Assembly: GCA_028693165.1 (NCBI GenBank)
Contig: JAQUVX010000007.1
Location: 62,001 to 126,000, forward strand
DNA length: 64,000 bases
From: Lachnospiraceae bacterium
Lineage (GTDB): Bacteria > Bacillota > Clostridia > Lachnospirales > Lachnospiraceae
Reading direction: 5' to 3'
Part shown: positions 34,635 to 42,686 of the stretch, piece after piece
Layout: each line of letters begins with the position of its first letter
Position numbering within the stretch: position 1 is the stretch's first letter
The notes under the pieces: generated by a model
The model's database searches: none
Told to the model about the DNA's origin: nothing
Seen by the model: only the letters and a program-made list of their open reading frames with translations
Position numbers and translations under genes: made by a program

Positions 34635-36923
34635 TTAGCGGTTTCTGTTGTAATTAATCAGGCATCCCGCCTTGACAATCTCTTTCTCATCCGGAGTCAT
34701 CTCCGCAATGTAGAGATTCAGTTCTTTTATGGTATCGCCAATCACATAGGCTTTGATATGCTTCATGTCGCCTGCAAGCGCTTCTCTCACGTTTGGAACG
34801 TAAATGTAATCGCCAATCTCGAAGTCCGGCTCTGCTTCCATCTGGAACGGAATCATACCCCAGTTCATCACGTTGGAACGATAACGCTTGGTTGCGTACT
34901 CTCTGGTAATATTTGCAAGACCGCCGATGACACGCTGACAGCTTGCCGCCTGCTCACGTGCGGAACCGTCGCCAGGTTTGATCGCGTAGATCATGCTTCC
35001 AACCTCGGTCTCAGATGCCTTCACGGATTCATTGCCCGGAATGGTCTTAATCTTGTCAAAGATTGCTTCCAACGCCGGCTCTGCCTTCGTCGGGCATTCG
35101 CCTGCCACTCTTGCTTTCTCAATCTTGTCTACTTCCTTACTTCTTCCCACGTACTGCGGATCTCTTCTGGACAGTGTAAACTCAGCCAGTCCCAGCGGGT
35201 TGGAGCGGTAGGAGGAGGTCTCACCGGATGGAATCAGCTCATCGGTTGTGGTAACCGGATCCATGATCTTGGAGCAGACTCTCAGTAAGATGTTGTCTGT
35301 CAGGGCACTCATCTTCGGCCAGTCTTTGATGTTCGGTCCGTAAATCAGCTCGGACTTCTCGTCACCCTTCTTGTAGCCCTGGTAAACTCTTGCCTTGTAA
35401 ACCGTATCGTCGAAGTTGTAGGCCGGTGCCTCGTAGCCGTCTGCCACTGCGGTTGCCGGAGTCAGAACGCCGCCGTTTGCTGCGGTTGCTGCGATGGAAC
35501 GTGCATCCATCAGTGCGACTGCGGACATCTGACCAACGCCAGGTTTGGAACCTTCACGGTTCGGGAAGTTTCTGGTAGTATGACGGATGCTGAAGCCGTT
35601 GTTCGCCGGCGTATCGCCTGCGCCGAAGCACGGGCCGCAGAATGCAGTCTTAAGGATCGCGCCTGCAGTCATCAGATCTGCGATGGCACCCTTCTTAACC
35701 AGATCAATGTATACCGGCTGAGAGGATGGATATACGGACAGGGAGAATTCGTCCGCGCCGCAGCTCTTGCCATGCAGGATATGTGCCGCTTCCATCACGT
35801 TGGTGTAGTTGCCGCCTGCGCAGCCTGCGATGATACCCTGGGTAGCAATCAGCTTGCCGTCCACGATCTTATCGGTCATGCTGAAGTTGATGTCTGCATC
35901 GCCGGTCAGCTTCGCAGCTTCCACTTCTACGCTTCTTAAGATATCGCCCAGATTTGAATTCAGCTCTTCGATCTCGAAGGTGTTGCTCGGATGGAACGGC
36001 AGAGCGATCATCGGCTTTATGGTGCTGAGATCCACATATACCACGCCGTCATAGTAAGCTACGTCAGCCGGATTGAGTTCTTTGTATTCCTCTCCTCTTC
36101 CGTGCAGCGTCAGGAATGCCTTCGTGTCCTCATCCGTTCTCCAGATGGAGGACAGACAGGTCGTCTCGGTGGTCATAACGTCCACGCCGTTACGGAAATC
36201 GGTGGTCATGGAGGCAACGCCCGGTCCCACAAATTCCATTACTTTATTCTTTACATAGCCGCATTTGAACACGGTTCCAATGATCGCCAGAGCGATATCC
36301 TGCGGACCAACGCCCGGATTTGGCTTGCCGTCCAGATAGATCGCAACGACGCCCGGATAATTCACATCATAGGTATCACACAGCAGCTGTTTTACCAGCT
36401 CGCCGCCGCCCTCGCCGATCGCCATGGTTCCCAGCGCACCGTAACGGGTATGGCTGTCGGAACCCAGGATCATCTTGCCGCAGCCTGCCATCATCTCACG
36501 CATATACTGATGAATGACTGCGATGTGCGGCGGTACGAAGATTCCGCCGTATTTCTTACATGCGGAAAGGCCGAATACATGGTCATCCTCATTGATGGTG
36601 CCGCCTACTGCGCATAAAGAGTTGTGGCAGTTAGTCAGAACGTATGGCAGCGGGAATTTCTCCATGCCGGATGCCTTCGCCGTCTGAACGATTCCTACGA
36701 ACGTGATGTCGTGGGAAGTCATGGCGTCAAACTTGATTTTCAGCTTATCCATATTGCCGGAAGTGTTGTGTGCTTCCATGATGGAGTACGCGATCGTACC
36801 CTTTTTTGCCGTGTCTTTGTCTGCTTCTTTGCCTGTCAATGCAGCCACTTTTGCTGCCTCGTTCTCCGGAACCAGCTCGGTTCCATGAACAAGATACGCT
36901 CCGCCCTCAAATAATTTGACCAT
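34635..36923 (-). CDS. Aconitase-family hydratase
   Basis: 762 residues with the full aconitase layout: three Fe-S/substrate domains followed by the swivel domain (from about 590). The cluster cysteines are visible in [10 protein letters not shown] and in [10 protein letters not shown]. The sequence looks closer to the YbhJ-like hydratase branch than to AcnA or AcnB as I remember them, so the natural substrate may not be citrate. It is a single gene with its own promoter and terminator, not linked to citrate synthase or isocitrate dehydrogenase. Start at 36923 with AGGAGG upstream. Confidence 0.85.
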   Translation of the reverse strand: MVKLFEGGAYLVHGTELVPENEAAKVAALTGKEADKDTAKKGTIAYSIMEAHNTSGNMDKLKIKFDAMTSHDITFVGIVQTAKASGMEKFPLPYVLTNCHNSLCAVGGTINEDDHVFGLSACKKYGGIFVPPHIAVIHQYMREMMAGCGKMILGSDSHTRYGALGTMAIGEGGGELVKQLLCDTYDVNYPGVVAIYLDGKPNPGVGPQDIALAIIGTVFKCGYVKNKVMEFVGPGVASMTTDFRNGVDVMTTETTCLSSIWRTDEDTKAFLTLHGRGEEYKELNPADVAYYDGVVYVDLSTIKPMIALPFHPSNTFEIEELNSNLGDILRSVEVEAAKLTGDADINFSMTDKIVDGKLIATQGIIAGCAGGNYTNVMEAAHILHGKSCGADEFSLSVYPSSQPVYIDLVKKGAIADLMTAGAILKTAFCGPCFGAGDTPANNGFSIRHTTRNFPNREGSKPGVGQMSAVALMDARSIAATAANGGVLTPATAVADGYEAPAYNFDDTVYKARVYQGYKKGDEKSELIYGPNIKDWPKMSALTDNILLRVCSKIMDPVTTTDELIPSGETSSYRSNPLGLAEFTLSRRDPQYVGRSKEVDKIEKARVAGECPTKAEPALEAIFDKIKTIPGNESVKASETEVGSMIYAIKPGDGSAREQAASCQRVIGGLANITREYATKRYRSNVMNWGMIPFQMEAEPDFEIGDYIYVPNVREALAGDMKHIKAYVIGDTIKELNLYIAEMTPDEKEIVKAGCLINYNRNR

Positions 36924-36969
36924 GTGATTTTCCTCCTATGAAAAGGGTTTTCTGTTCTTTGATGTCTCT

Positions 36970-36998
36970 ATTATGCATCACTTCCCGCTATTGGTCAA
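36970..36998 (-). promoter_or_regulatory. Promoter of the aconitase-family gene
   Basis: TTGACC (36993-36998) and CATAAT (36970-36975) with a 17-base spacer, minus strand. Confidence 0.65.
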
Positions 36999-37000
36999 AT

Positions 37001-37017
37001 ACTATATTCATGATAGT
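37001..37017. promoter_or_regulatory. Inverted repeat upstream of the aconitase-family promoter
   Basis: ACTAT / ATAGT dyad with a 7-base centre, 2 bases upstream of the -35 box. The position suits a regulator; which one is unknown. Confidence 0.4.
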
Positions 37018-37032
37018 TGGTATAGGATTTTC

Positions 37033-37893
37033 CTATTTCCCCAACCACAGTTTCAAGTCTGGAAGCCGCCGCAGTGCATCCCTGCGTCCCCGGTCATAAA
37101 GCTGCTGCAATTTTTCCGGATCTCGCTCAATCCGCCCCATCTCCGGCGGTGCATCCGGCCGGATGACGAAGATCTCTCCCGCCGCCTCCAGCTCCTCAAT
37201 CCGGCGCAGCGTCTTGTTGTAGACCTGGTTGCGCCGGCGGATCGTCTCGATGAATTCCGGGTACTTATGGTACATGACCCGGGCCAGCCTCGTCTTTTCC
37301 GGCGGCTTGATATAGCCCTTCTGGCGGGTCAGAACCACCACGGTCTTCCGAAATCCCATCTCCCGGAATGCCAGCACCGGAATGCTGTCCGCAAGCCCTC
37401 CGTCCAACAGCTTCAGACCCTGTTTTACCACGATCCGGGAAACATACGGCAGCGAAGCCGATGCCCGCATCAGATCCACCTGTTTCTTCATATCACAGAT
37501 GCGCAGATACTCTGCCTTTCCGCTCTCCACGTTCGTGCAGGTCACGTAAAACTCTGTGTGCGCGTTTCGGAACGCCTCGTAATCATAGGGGTCCCAGATA
37601 TCCGGCAGCTCATGGTAGCAAAACTGCACCCCCGCCACATCTCCGGTTCGGATCAGATTCCAGTAACTCATAAACCGCTTATCATTGCAGTATTTCTTAT
37701 AATAACGGATACTTCTTCCATGCTGTCCCGACACAAACGAACTTCCGTGAACCGCACCGGCTGATACTCCGATCACACCGTCAAAGGTTATCCCTTCTTC
37801 CATAAATACATCCAATACTCCTGCGGTGAAGATGCCGCGCATCCCTCCGCCCTCCAGCACCAGTCCGGTCTTTTCCTGTCTCATCGCTGTCAT
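37033..37893 (-). CDS. Patatin-like phospholipase
   Basis: 286 residues. The N-terminal oxyanion motif GGGMRGIFTAG, nucleophile motif GVSAG (Ser-Asp dyad) and DGGLADSIP (Asp partner) define a bacterial patatin of the YqhO/RssA-like type. No signal peptide, so intracellular. Probably a lipid acyl hydrolase. GGAG precedes the ATG at 37893. The next gene upstream (YkgJ type) is 37 bases away and may share its transcript. Confidence 0.92.
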   Translation of the reverse strand: MTAMRQEKTGLVLEGGGMRGIFTAGVLDVFMEEGITFDGVIGVSAGAVHGSSFVSGQHGRSIRYYKKYCNDKRFMSYWNLIRTGDVAGVQFCYHELPDIWDPYDYEAFRNAHTEFYVTCTNVESGKAEYLRICDMKKQVDLMRASASLPYVSRIVVKQGLKLLDGGLADSIPVLAFREMGFRKTVVVLTRQKGYIKPPEKTRLARVMYHKYPEFIETIRRRNQVYNKTLRRIEELEAAGEIFVIRPDAPPEMGRIERDPEKLQQLYDRGRRDALRRLPDLKLWLGK

Positions 37894-37930
37894 TTTAATT
37901 CTCCTGCCAATTCATTGTTCTTTCATACTT

Positions 37931-38584
37931 CTATTTGTTGCGGGCCTGTGCCGTCTCACGCAGCCGCGCCTGAAACTGTTCGTAAAAATCCTGATCCGGT
38001 TGGTAAGGTGTAAAATAGAACCGGGTCAGCACATCCATGCTGATCTCCTTTGCATTCTGCGGCGTAGTCTTCGCCTGCAGATCTTTCAGGAAATAATGCC
38101 AGTCCCTGATAAATGTTTCGTAGCGTGCAGCATCCGGCGTATCGATCCACTTGCGCACCTTGACCTTCGTCCGGTTCTCTTTCCTGCACTCATGTACCTG
38201 CAGGAAATAGCGAAAGGAACCATCCTCGTAATAACGCCCCAGTGGAAACAGCCGGCAGATGCCCGGGCGATATGCGTGAATCGAACAGCGCCCCGCCCCG
38301 TCCAAAAACGTGCAGCACTCCTCGTCCCCCGCCATCTTAAGATTGGGCTGAATGATGCCGTCCACCACGTTCAGTTCCAGATGGGTCCCCAAAAGCTGCT
38401 GCGCCGTCATGGACGTCCCAAGCATCAGCCGATACAGATCATAAGGGTCCAGCACGATCGAGGTTCCCATCCCGTGACAGCAGGCCGAACACCCTTTGCA
38501 GTCCTCACAGCCCGCCTTTACCATATCATTGAGCCCATAAAGTTTTCCATCTGAAATCTCATCCATACTGACCGTTCTTATCAT
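37931..38584 (-). CDS. YkgJ-type cysteine cluster protein
   Basis: 217 residues. The run CEDCKGCSACCHGMG near 30-45 and the later CCTFLDGAGRCSIHAYRPGIC make up the CxxxCxxCC cluster family (YkgJ/PF03692), predicted to bind iron-sulfur or zinc. Enzymatic role unknown; members are often linked to protein or flagellin modification. Start ATG at 38584 with AAAGGATGG upstream; a later ATG (MDEIS) lacks an RBS. Confidence 0.88.
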   Translation of the reverse strand: MIRTVSMDEISDGKLYGLNDMVKAGCEDCKGCSACCHGMGTSIVLDPYDLYRLMLGTSMTAQQLLGTHLELNVVDGIIQPNLKMAGDEECCTFLDGAGRCSIHAYRPGICRLFPLGRYYEDGSFRYFLQVHECRKENRTKVKVRKWIDTPDAARYETFIRDWHYFLKDLQAKTTPQNAKEISMDVLTRFYFTPYQPDQDFYEQFQARLRETAQARNK

Positions 38585-38800
38585 ATGCTTCAGCCATCCT
38601 TTTTATCATCTCTGCCATCATCACCACAGAGGCCCACCAGCTTCCCGGACCCCCTGCATAAGTCATATCATACCATATTTGAGAGGTTTTTCCTAGTGAG
38701 GTTTTCTTGGCGAGATTTTCCCCAGGAACAATTCCCCGGCGGTCCACCCAGTTTCATCCCTTACCCGAAGCCTTATTCGGTTACAATTTTTTTGAAAAAA

Positions 38801-38827
38801 TTAGCACTCAGCGCTTGACAGTGCTGA
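38801..38827. promoter_or_regulatory. CIRCE-like element (HrcA site) of the hsp20 gene
   Basis: TTAGCACTC, 9 bases, CAGTGCTGA. The left arm is the exact CIRCE consensus; the right arm differs from GAGTGCTAA at two of nine bases. The -35 box lies inside it, so HrcA binding would block transcription. Confidence 0.7.
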
Positions 38828-38843
38828 TAATATGTGTTATATT
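38815..38843 (+). promoter_or_regulatory. Promoter of the hsp20 gene
   Basis: TTGACA (38815-38820) and TATATT (38838-38843), 17-base spacer. It overlaps the CIRCE-like element. The remaining sequence from 38585 to 38800 shows no convincing gene. Confidence 0.78.
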
Positions 38844-38926
38844 ACATCTAGAACAAAAAACAAACCAGCAAACGATGATCCCCCAGTCATCGGAATCACC
38901 GTTTTCATATGAAGGAGGTATGACTT

Positions 38927-39364
38927 ATGTTATTTACACCAGCAAGAAGAAACTATGGATTTGATTTATTTGACGACATGTTCAACGATGCATTTTTCAC
39001 CACTCCATCCAGAAGCGCCAACACACTGATGCGCACGGATGTCAAGGACAACGGCACCGATTATCTGCTGGATGTCGAGCTTCCAGGCTTCAAGAAAGAA
39101 GACATCAAGGCAGAACTGAAGGACGGCTACATGACCATCTCCGCTTCCCATGAGGACAGCAAGGATGAGAAAGATGCTTCCGGCAAGCTGATCCGCCAGG
39201 AGCGTTACAGCGGATCCTGCAAGAGAAGCTTCTATGTCGGCGAAGATGTAAAACAGGAGGACATCAAGGCATCCTTCGAGAACGGCGTCCTGAAACTCCA
39301 GTTTCCGAAAGAAGCTCCGAAGTCCATCGAGGAAACACCGAAATACATTCAGATTGAAGGCTAA
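38927..39364 (+). CDS. Hsp20/alpha-crystallin small heat shock protein
   Basis: 145 residues. Holdase chaperone that binds unfolding proteins. The alpha-crystallin domain runs from about residue 40 to 135 (DVELPGFKKEDIKAELKDGY, FENGVLKLQFPKE with the conserved GVL motif), with a short N-terminal arm containing FDLFDDMF and a C-terminal tail. Strong RBS AAGGAGG. Heat control through HrcA is indicated by the CIRCE-like site, and a strong terminator follows. Confidence 0.95.
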   Translation: MLFTPARRNYGFDLFDDMFNDAFFTTPSRSANTLMRTDVKDNGTDYLLDVELPGFKKEDIKAELKDGYMTISASHEDSKDEKDASGKLIRQERYSGSCKRSFYVGEDVKQEDIKASFENGVLKLQFPKEAPKSIEETPKYIQIEG

Positions 39365-39382
39365 ATTCTCCTTTTCTGAAAC

Positions 39383-39426
39383 AAAAGCCGCAGCACCGTG
39401 TATCTGTCCGGTGCTGCGGCTTTTGT
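39383..39426 (+). terminator. Terminator of the hsp20 gene
   Basis: Perfect arms AAAAGCCGCAGCACC / GGTGCTGCGGCTTTT with a 12-base loop; the T-run is the end of the stem. Confidence 0.92.
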
Positions 39427-39430
39427 TTCT

Positions 39431-39565
39431 GGACAATTTCTTGACCATCAATCTTGCTTCTATCCAAACGCCCTGCGCATCCACGACTCTATCCCTGCGT
39501 TTGGACAATTTTCCCAGCAAATCCACTCCTGCTTTCCACGGTTTTGGGATTTCTCGGACAATTCT
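39431..39565. repeat. Three copies of GGACAATT in an otherwise empty region
   Basis: GGACAATT occurs at 39431, 39503 and 39556, each followed by T/C-rich bases, with an inverted GTTGTCC near 39655. The 293 bases between the hsp20 terminator and the kinase gene hold no convincing gene; open frames there lack an RBS and run antisense to hsp20. The meaning is unclear. Confidence 0.3.
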
Positions 39566-39719
39566 CAGCTTTTCGCCCGCCGGTTTTCCAAAAAGGCAGA
39601 TTTCGCCGGATTTTCAACCTTGCTTTGGATCATGATCTTATAAATCCGTAGGCAGTTGTCCAATCCAACTGCTGCTGGCGCAGCTTACGCGGCCCGCCTG
39701 GAAGCGCTTATCAAACATA

Positions 39720-40559
39720 TCACACCTCCGCCAGCACATCCCAATACTGTTCGACCTGAATTCCTTTATATCCCTTCAAATGTCCCTGATTTTCACCAAT
39801 CAGCTTTGCCAGCACACGAACCGCCTTCTCCACACCCTCGCGCAGTGTGCGTCCAGCCAGCAGCTCGCCGGTCATCATAGCAGAAAAGATATCACCGCTT
39901 CCCGGCACACGCACCGGCAGATACTCAAACGGCACCTCAAAATACTCCTGACTCACATGATCATAACCGCAGACCATATGGGCATCGCGCTCCCGATCCA
40001 TCACACTGGTAATCACAACGGATTTGCCGGATAAGGCGCGCAGACCATCGATCAGTTCCCGGATCTGTGCTGCATTTCCCTCCTCTGTGCCCGGACGAAT
40101 CCCTGTCAAAAACGCAGCCTCCGTCATGTTTGGAACCATCACATCCGAGTAGCTGACCAGCTTTCTCATGGCCTCCACCCGATCCATGCCGATCCCGTTA
40201 TAAAGCGAACCGCCGTCACCCATGATCGGGTCCACCATGACCAGACGCTCCTTGTCCCTGCTGCGGCTTCTGATATAATTACCGATGATCTCCACCTGCT
40301 CCTCCGACAGGACAAATCCCGTACAGATGCAGTCCGGATCAAAGCCAAGCTCATCCCAGACCTTCAGCGTATCCCGCATGTAATCCGTCATGTCCTGGAT
40401 CCGAAATTTTCCATAATCCAGCGTATTTGACACCACCGCGGTCGGCAGCTGAAAGGTATAATGCCCCATTCGGGACAAAAGCGGCACCATCGCCGCCAGT
40501 GCAACCTTACCATAGCCCGGCAGGTCGTTAATCAACATTACTTCCTTTGAATTTTCCAT
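39720..40559 (-). CDS. Pyridoxal/pyridoxamine kinase (PdxK/PdxY-like)
   Basis: 279 residues from the ATG at 40559, chosen for AAGGAGC upstream; the open frame to 40874 overlaps the glycosylase gene. Ribokinase fold: INDLPGYGKVALAAM at the N-terminus, MVDPIMGDGGSLYNG in the middle, and the PGSGDIFSAMM anion-hole/catalytic Asp motif near 215-225. It phosphorylates B6 vitamers with ATP. Last of a three-gene operon with the DNA glycosylase and tyrosine phosphatase genes; a functional link is not obvious. Confidence 0.9.
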   Translation of the reverse strand: MENSKEVMLINDLPGYGKVALAAMVPLLSRMGHYTFQLPTAVVSNTLDYGKFRIQDMTDYMRDTLKVWDELGFDPDCICTGFVLSEEQVEIIGNYIRSRSRDKERLVMVDPIMGDGGSLYNGIGMDRVEAMRKLVSYSDVMVPNMTEAAFLTGIRPGTEEGNAAQIRELIDGLRALSGKSVVITSVMDRERDAHMVCGYDHVSQEYFEVPFEYLPVRVPGSGDIFSAMMTGELLAGRTLREGVEKAVRVLAKLIGENQGHLKGYKGIQVEQYWDVLAEV

Positions 40560-40605
40560 CACTTGCTCCTTTGCCACCTGATCTCTCAGTATTTCTCCTG
40601 TTATA

Positions 40606-41118
40606 TCACATCTCATTGGATTTTTCCAGAATTTTCCCCCATGTTTCCATGAGGCGGTCCATCGAGTAGGCGGCGTTCGCCGGACTTGTAGATGGCAGGC
40701 CGATAATCGGCCGTCCGGTCTGCTCCTGGCTGAACCTTTCATACAATTTCTTCGCGGTCGTCCCGTTCGCATAAATCCGTTCGATCGGGCTGTGTTCCAA
40801 AACCCTCGCCAGATCCGTCGGCACCACATCGCGAATACTGCTGTCGCTGGAGCCCGTAATCCGGCAGCTCGCAATCACATCCCAAATGGCAATCCCACTG
40901 CGCAGCAAAAGTATTTTCTTCTCCTCGATACTCTCCGGAACTTCCTCGCATGTGATCCTCGCCATCAGTTTCCAGAATCGATTCTGCGGATGACCGTAGT
41001 AGAAATGATTCTCCCTGGATTTGACGGACGGAAACGTCCCCAGAATCAGAATTCTGGAATGCTCGTCAAAGACCGGTTCAAACTGATGGGACACACTTGT
41101 CCTCTTCTCTTCACTCAT
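40606..41118 (-). CDS. DNA-deoxyinosine glycosylase (uracil-DNA glycosylase superfamily)
   Basis: 170 residues. The motif ILGTFPSVKSRENHFYYGHP near 30-48 with NRFWKLM, and GLPSTSPANAAY near the C-terminus, match the Mug/deoxyinosine-glycosylase branch that removes hypoxanthine or uracil from DNA. ATG at 41118 overlaps the phosphatase stop in ATGA, so the genes are coupled. GGGAGAG is the RBS. Confidence 0.88.
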   Translation of the reverse strand: MSEEKRTSVSHQFEPVFDEHSRILILGTFPSVKSRENHFYYGHPQNRFWKLMARITCEEVPESIEEKKILLLRSGIAIWDVIASCRITGSSDSSIRDVVPTDLARVLEHSPIERIYANGTTAKKLYERFSQEQTGRPIIGLPSTSPANAAYSMDRLMETWGKILEKSNEM

Positions 41119-41576
41119 AATCTCTCCCTGCATACCTTCAAAAGTCCGGTGCAGCCTTCCACAATATCGCGATACGTCTCATCAAAATCCCCCGTATACC
41201 ATGGGTCCGCAATATCCATCCCCATCCTGTCCGAGAAATCCAGCAGCCTGCAAATCTTATGCTGCGGATCACCGCCCGCAATGCGCCCCATATTTCGGAT
41301 ATTCGCCGAATCCATACCAATCAGATAGTCATAGTGGTCATAATCCGCCCGCGTCATCTGAACCGCACGATGCTCCACCAGCGGAATTCCTTCCCTGCGC
41401 AGCTTCTCCTGCGTCCCATAATGAACACCATTCCCAATCTCCTCGGTACTGGTCGCCGCTGACGCAATCTCAAATTGGTCTGCTAATCCGGCTCTGCGGA
41501 CGTAATCCGTCATGATGCTCTCAGCCATGGTGCTGCGGCAGATGTTGCCGTGGCACACAAATAGTATTTTTATCAT
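41115..41576 (-). CDS. Low-molecular-weight protein tyrosine phosphatase
   Basis: 153 residues. The catalytic loop CHGNICRS (C8, R14) and the general acid in DPWYTGDFDETY near 126 are complete. The residue before CRS is Ile, as in tyrosine phosphatases; the arginine phosphatase YwlE has Thr there, so this is probably not a partner of the McsB system. Overlaps the glycosylase gene by 4 bases. AGGAG precedes the start. Confidence 0.93.
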   Translation of the reverse strand: MIKILFVCHGNICRSTMAESIMTDYVRRAGLADQFEIASAATSTEEIGNGVHYGTQEKLRREGIPLVEHRAVQMTRADYDHYDYLIGMDSANIRNMGRIAGGDPQHKICRLLDFSDRMGMDIADPWYTGDFDETYRDIVEGCTGLLKVCRERL

Positions 41577-41749
41577 TTTCTCATAACTCCTGTTAAGTTC
41601 TCATATCTTCTCAAATGCTTAATTTTACAATCTTCCCCGGCATTTTCATTTCTGCCGTTATCAAGGATATTTTCTCGTATCATCTTGAATATTCTTATGT
41701 TTTCCTCTGTAAAATTGGTAAAATATAAACTTATATTGCTGTCCCCCAA
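41573..41749 (-). CDS. Possible small protein upstream of the phosphatase
   Basis: 58-codon open frame with a TTG start and only a weak GAG upstream. Its stop overlaps the phosphatase start (ATGA), which suggests coupling. It is AT-rich and contains LYFTNFTEENIRIF and many Asn, Arg and Glu. It starts just after the end of the DUF6602-like frame in another frame, so it might instead be the rest of that decayed gene. No family recognised. Confidence 0.25.
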   Translation of the reverse strand: MGDSNISLYFTNFTEENIRIFKMIRENILDNGRNENAGEDCKIKHLRRYENLTGVMRK

Positions 41750-41753
41750 AAAT

Positions 41754-41987
41754 TCACTCTATAAAAAATGGCTCTGTATGAAATCCTAAATATTCAACTG
41801 GATCATATGAATAAGTCCATGTATCTCCGCTCACAGTAGACACATATGTAAAGAATTTCATAATATGATTATACTTGTCCTTATCATATGCATAAATATG
41901 ATTTTCCCGTGTCAAAATTATTTCTTCTTTAAAATAATACAACGGATACGGAACCGCCGCAATATTGTCAAGAATATATCCACTTTT
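41754..41987 (-). pseudogene. In-frame continuation of the DUF6602-like gene beyond a TAA
   Basis: 77 codons without a stop directly follow the TAA at 41988-41990 in the same frame, up to a TGA at 41754. In DNA this AT-rich such a run is unlikely by chance. The peptide (AAVPYPLYYFKEE, YNHIMKFFTYV) looks like a real, folded C-terminal part. The most likely explanation is one nonsense mutation in a gene of about 292 codons; a separate start (TTG at 41942) has no RBS. Confidence 0.6.
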
Positions 41988-42632
41988 TTAAAGTTTTGTT
42001 TGTGTTTCATTAGAAGTATCACTAAAGTCTAAAGCATATACAAACGCTCCATCTTCTATACTCAATATAACATTATGCCAATACTTCGGTTCTATACCTT
42101 TATATATTTCCTCATAGTCCAATTTTTTATAATCAAATGATAACTTACTGCATATCAAAAAAGTTACAATCGTGTCATACGTTTTACTATTATATCTTTT
42201 TTTTGTATTGCCTTTTCTTCCATCAATAATTTTCTTCTTATTCTCAGCTAATTTACGTAACGCTACAATATAATCACTCCTTGATAAAGTGGATTTAATT
42301 TCTCCTATAATTGATATTTCTTCTGCTGGATACATCTTTGCAATTCCATCCGAGATTATTGGAGATATCATGGCATTATATCCGATGACATCACATTGTG
42401 TAGTAATCTCATCCTCACTGGTTATTATAAAACCATCTGATATAGCTATTTGTTTATCCAATACAGTCCTCAATATTTGTTTACAAGACTCCTCTCTATA
42501 CTTGCCAAATTCGCCTGGATGGATTAGTTTATTTCTCTCATCAAAAAATAAGCTACTAGCATTATCAGAAAAATAACCAACAAATTGCTTAACTTGATTT
42601 TCAAATATCGTTCTAAATCTTTTAGATGCCAT
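41988..42632 (-). CDS. DUF6602-like, possible PD-(D/E)XK protein, probably truncated
   Basis: 214 residues. HPGEFGKYREE near the N-terminus, TQCDVIGYN and IIGEIKSTLS in the middle match the DUF6602 family as I know it; the D...E-x-K pattern (DVIGYN, EIKS) is that of restriction-endonuclease-like folds, though DNA cleavage is not shown. The frame continues past the stop for 77 codons, so the native protein was likely longer. It follows the AAA/DUF4143 ATPase gene by 54 bases on the same strand. AT-rich, unlike flanking housekeeping genes. Accessory, perhaps defence-related. Confidence 0.6.
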   Translation of the reverse strand: MASKRFRTIFENQVKQFVGYFSDNASSLFFDERNKLIHPGEFGKYREESCKQILRTVLDKQIAISDGFIITSEDEITTQCDVIGYNAMISPIISDGIAKMYPAEEISIIGEIKSTLSRSDYIVALRKLAENKKKIIDGRKGNTKKRYNSKTYDTIVTFLICSKLSFDYKKLDYEEIYKGIEPKYWHNVILSIEDGAFVYALDFSDTSNETQTKL

Positions 42633-42686
42633 TCCTAATCATCTCCTACTTTAAATATATCCCTTTCTACTTCTATACTCTTTGTA

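Noticed and set aside
38559..38747. Small minus-strand protein before the YkgJ-type gene
   Set aside because: No RBS before any start codon and heavy overlap with the YkgJ-type start; probably leader sequence.
38966..39526. 186-codon minus-strand open frame opposite hsp20
   Set aside because: It mirrors the hsp20 coding sequence, starts without an RBS and has no family features.
41115..41576. LMW phosphatase as the arginine phosphatase (YwlE) of the McsB system
   Set aside because: The catalytic loop has Ile (CHGNICRS) where YwlE has Thr, typical of tyrosine phosphatases, and the gene is 30 kb away from the clpC operon.
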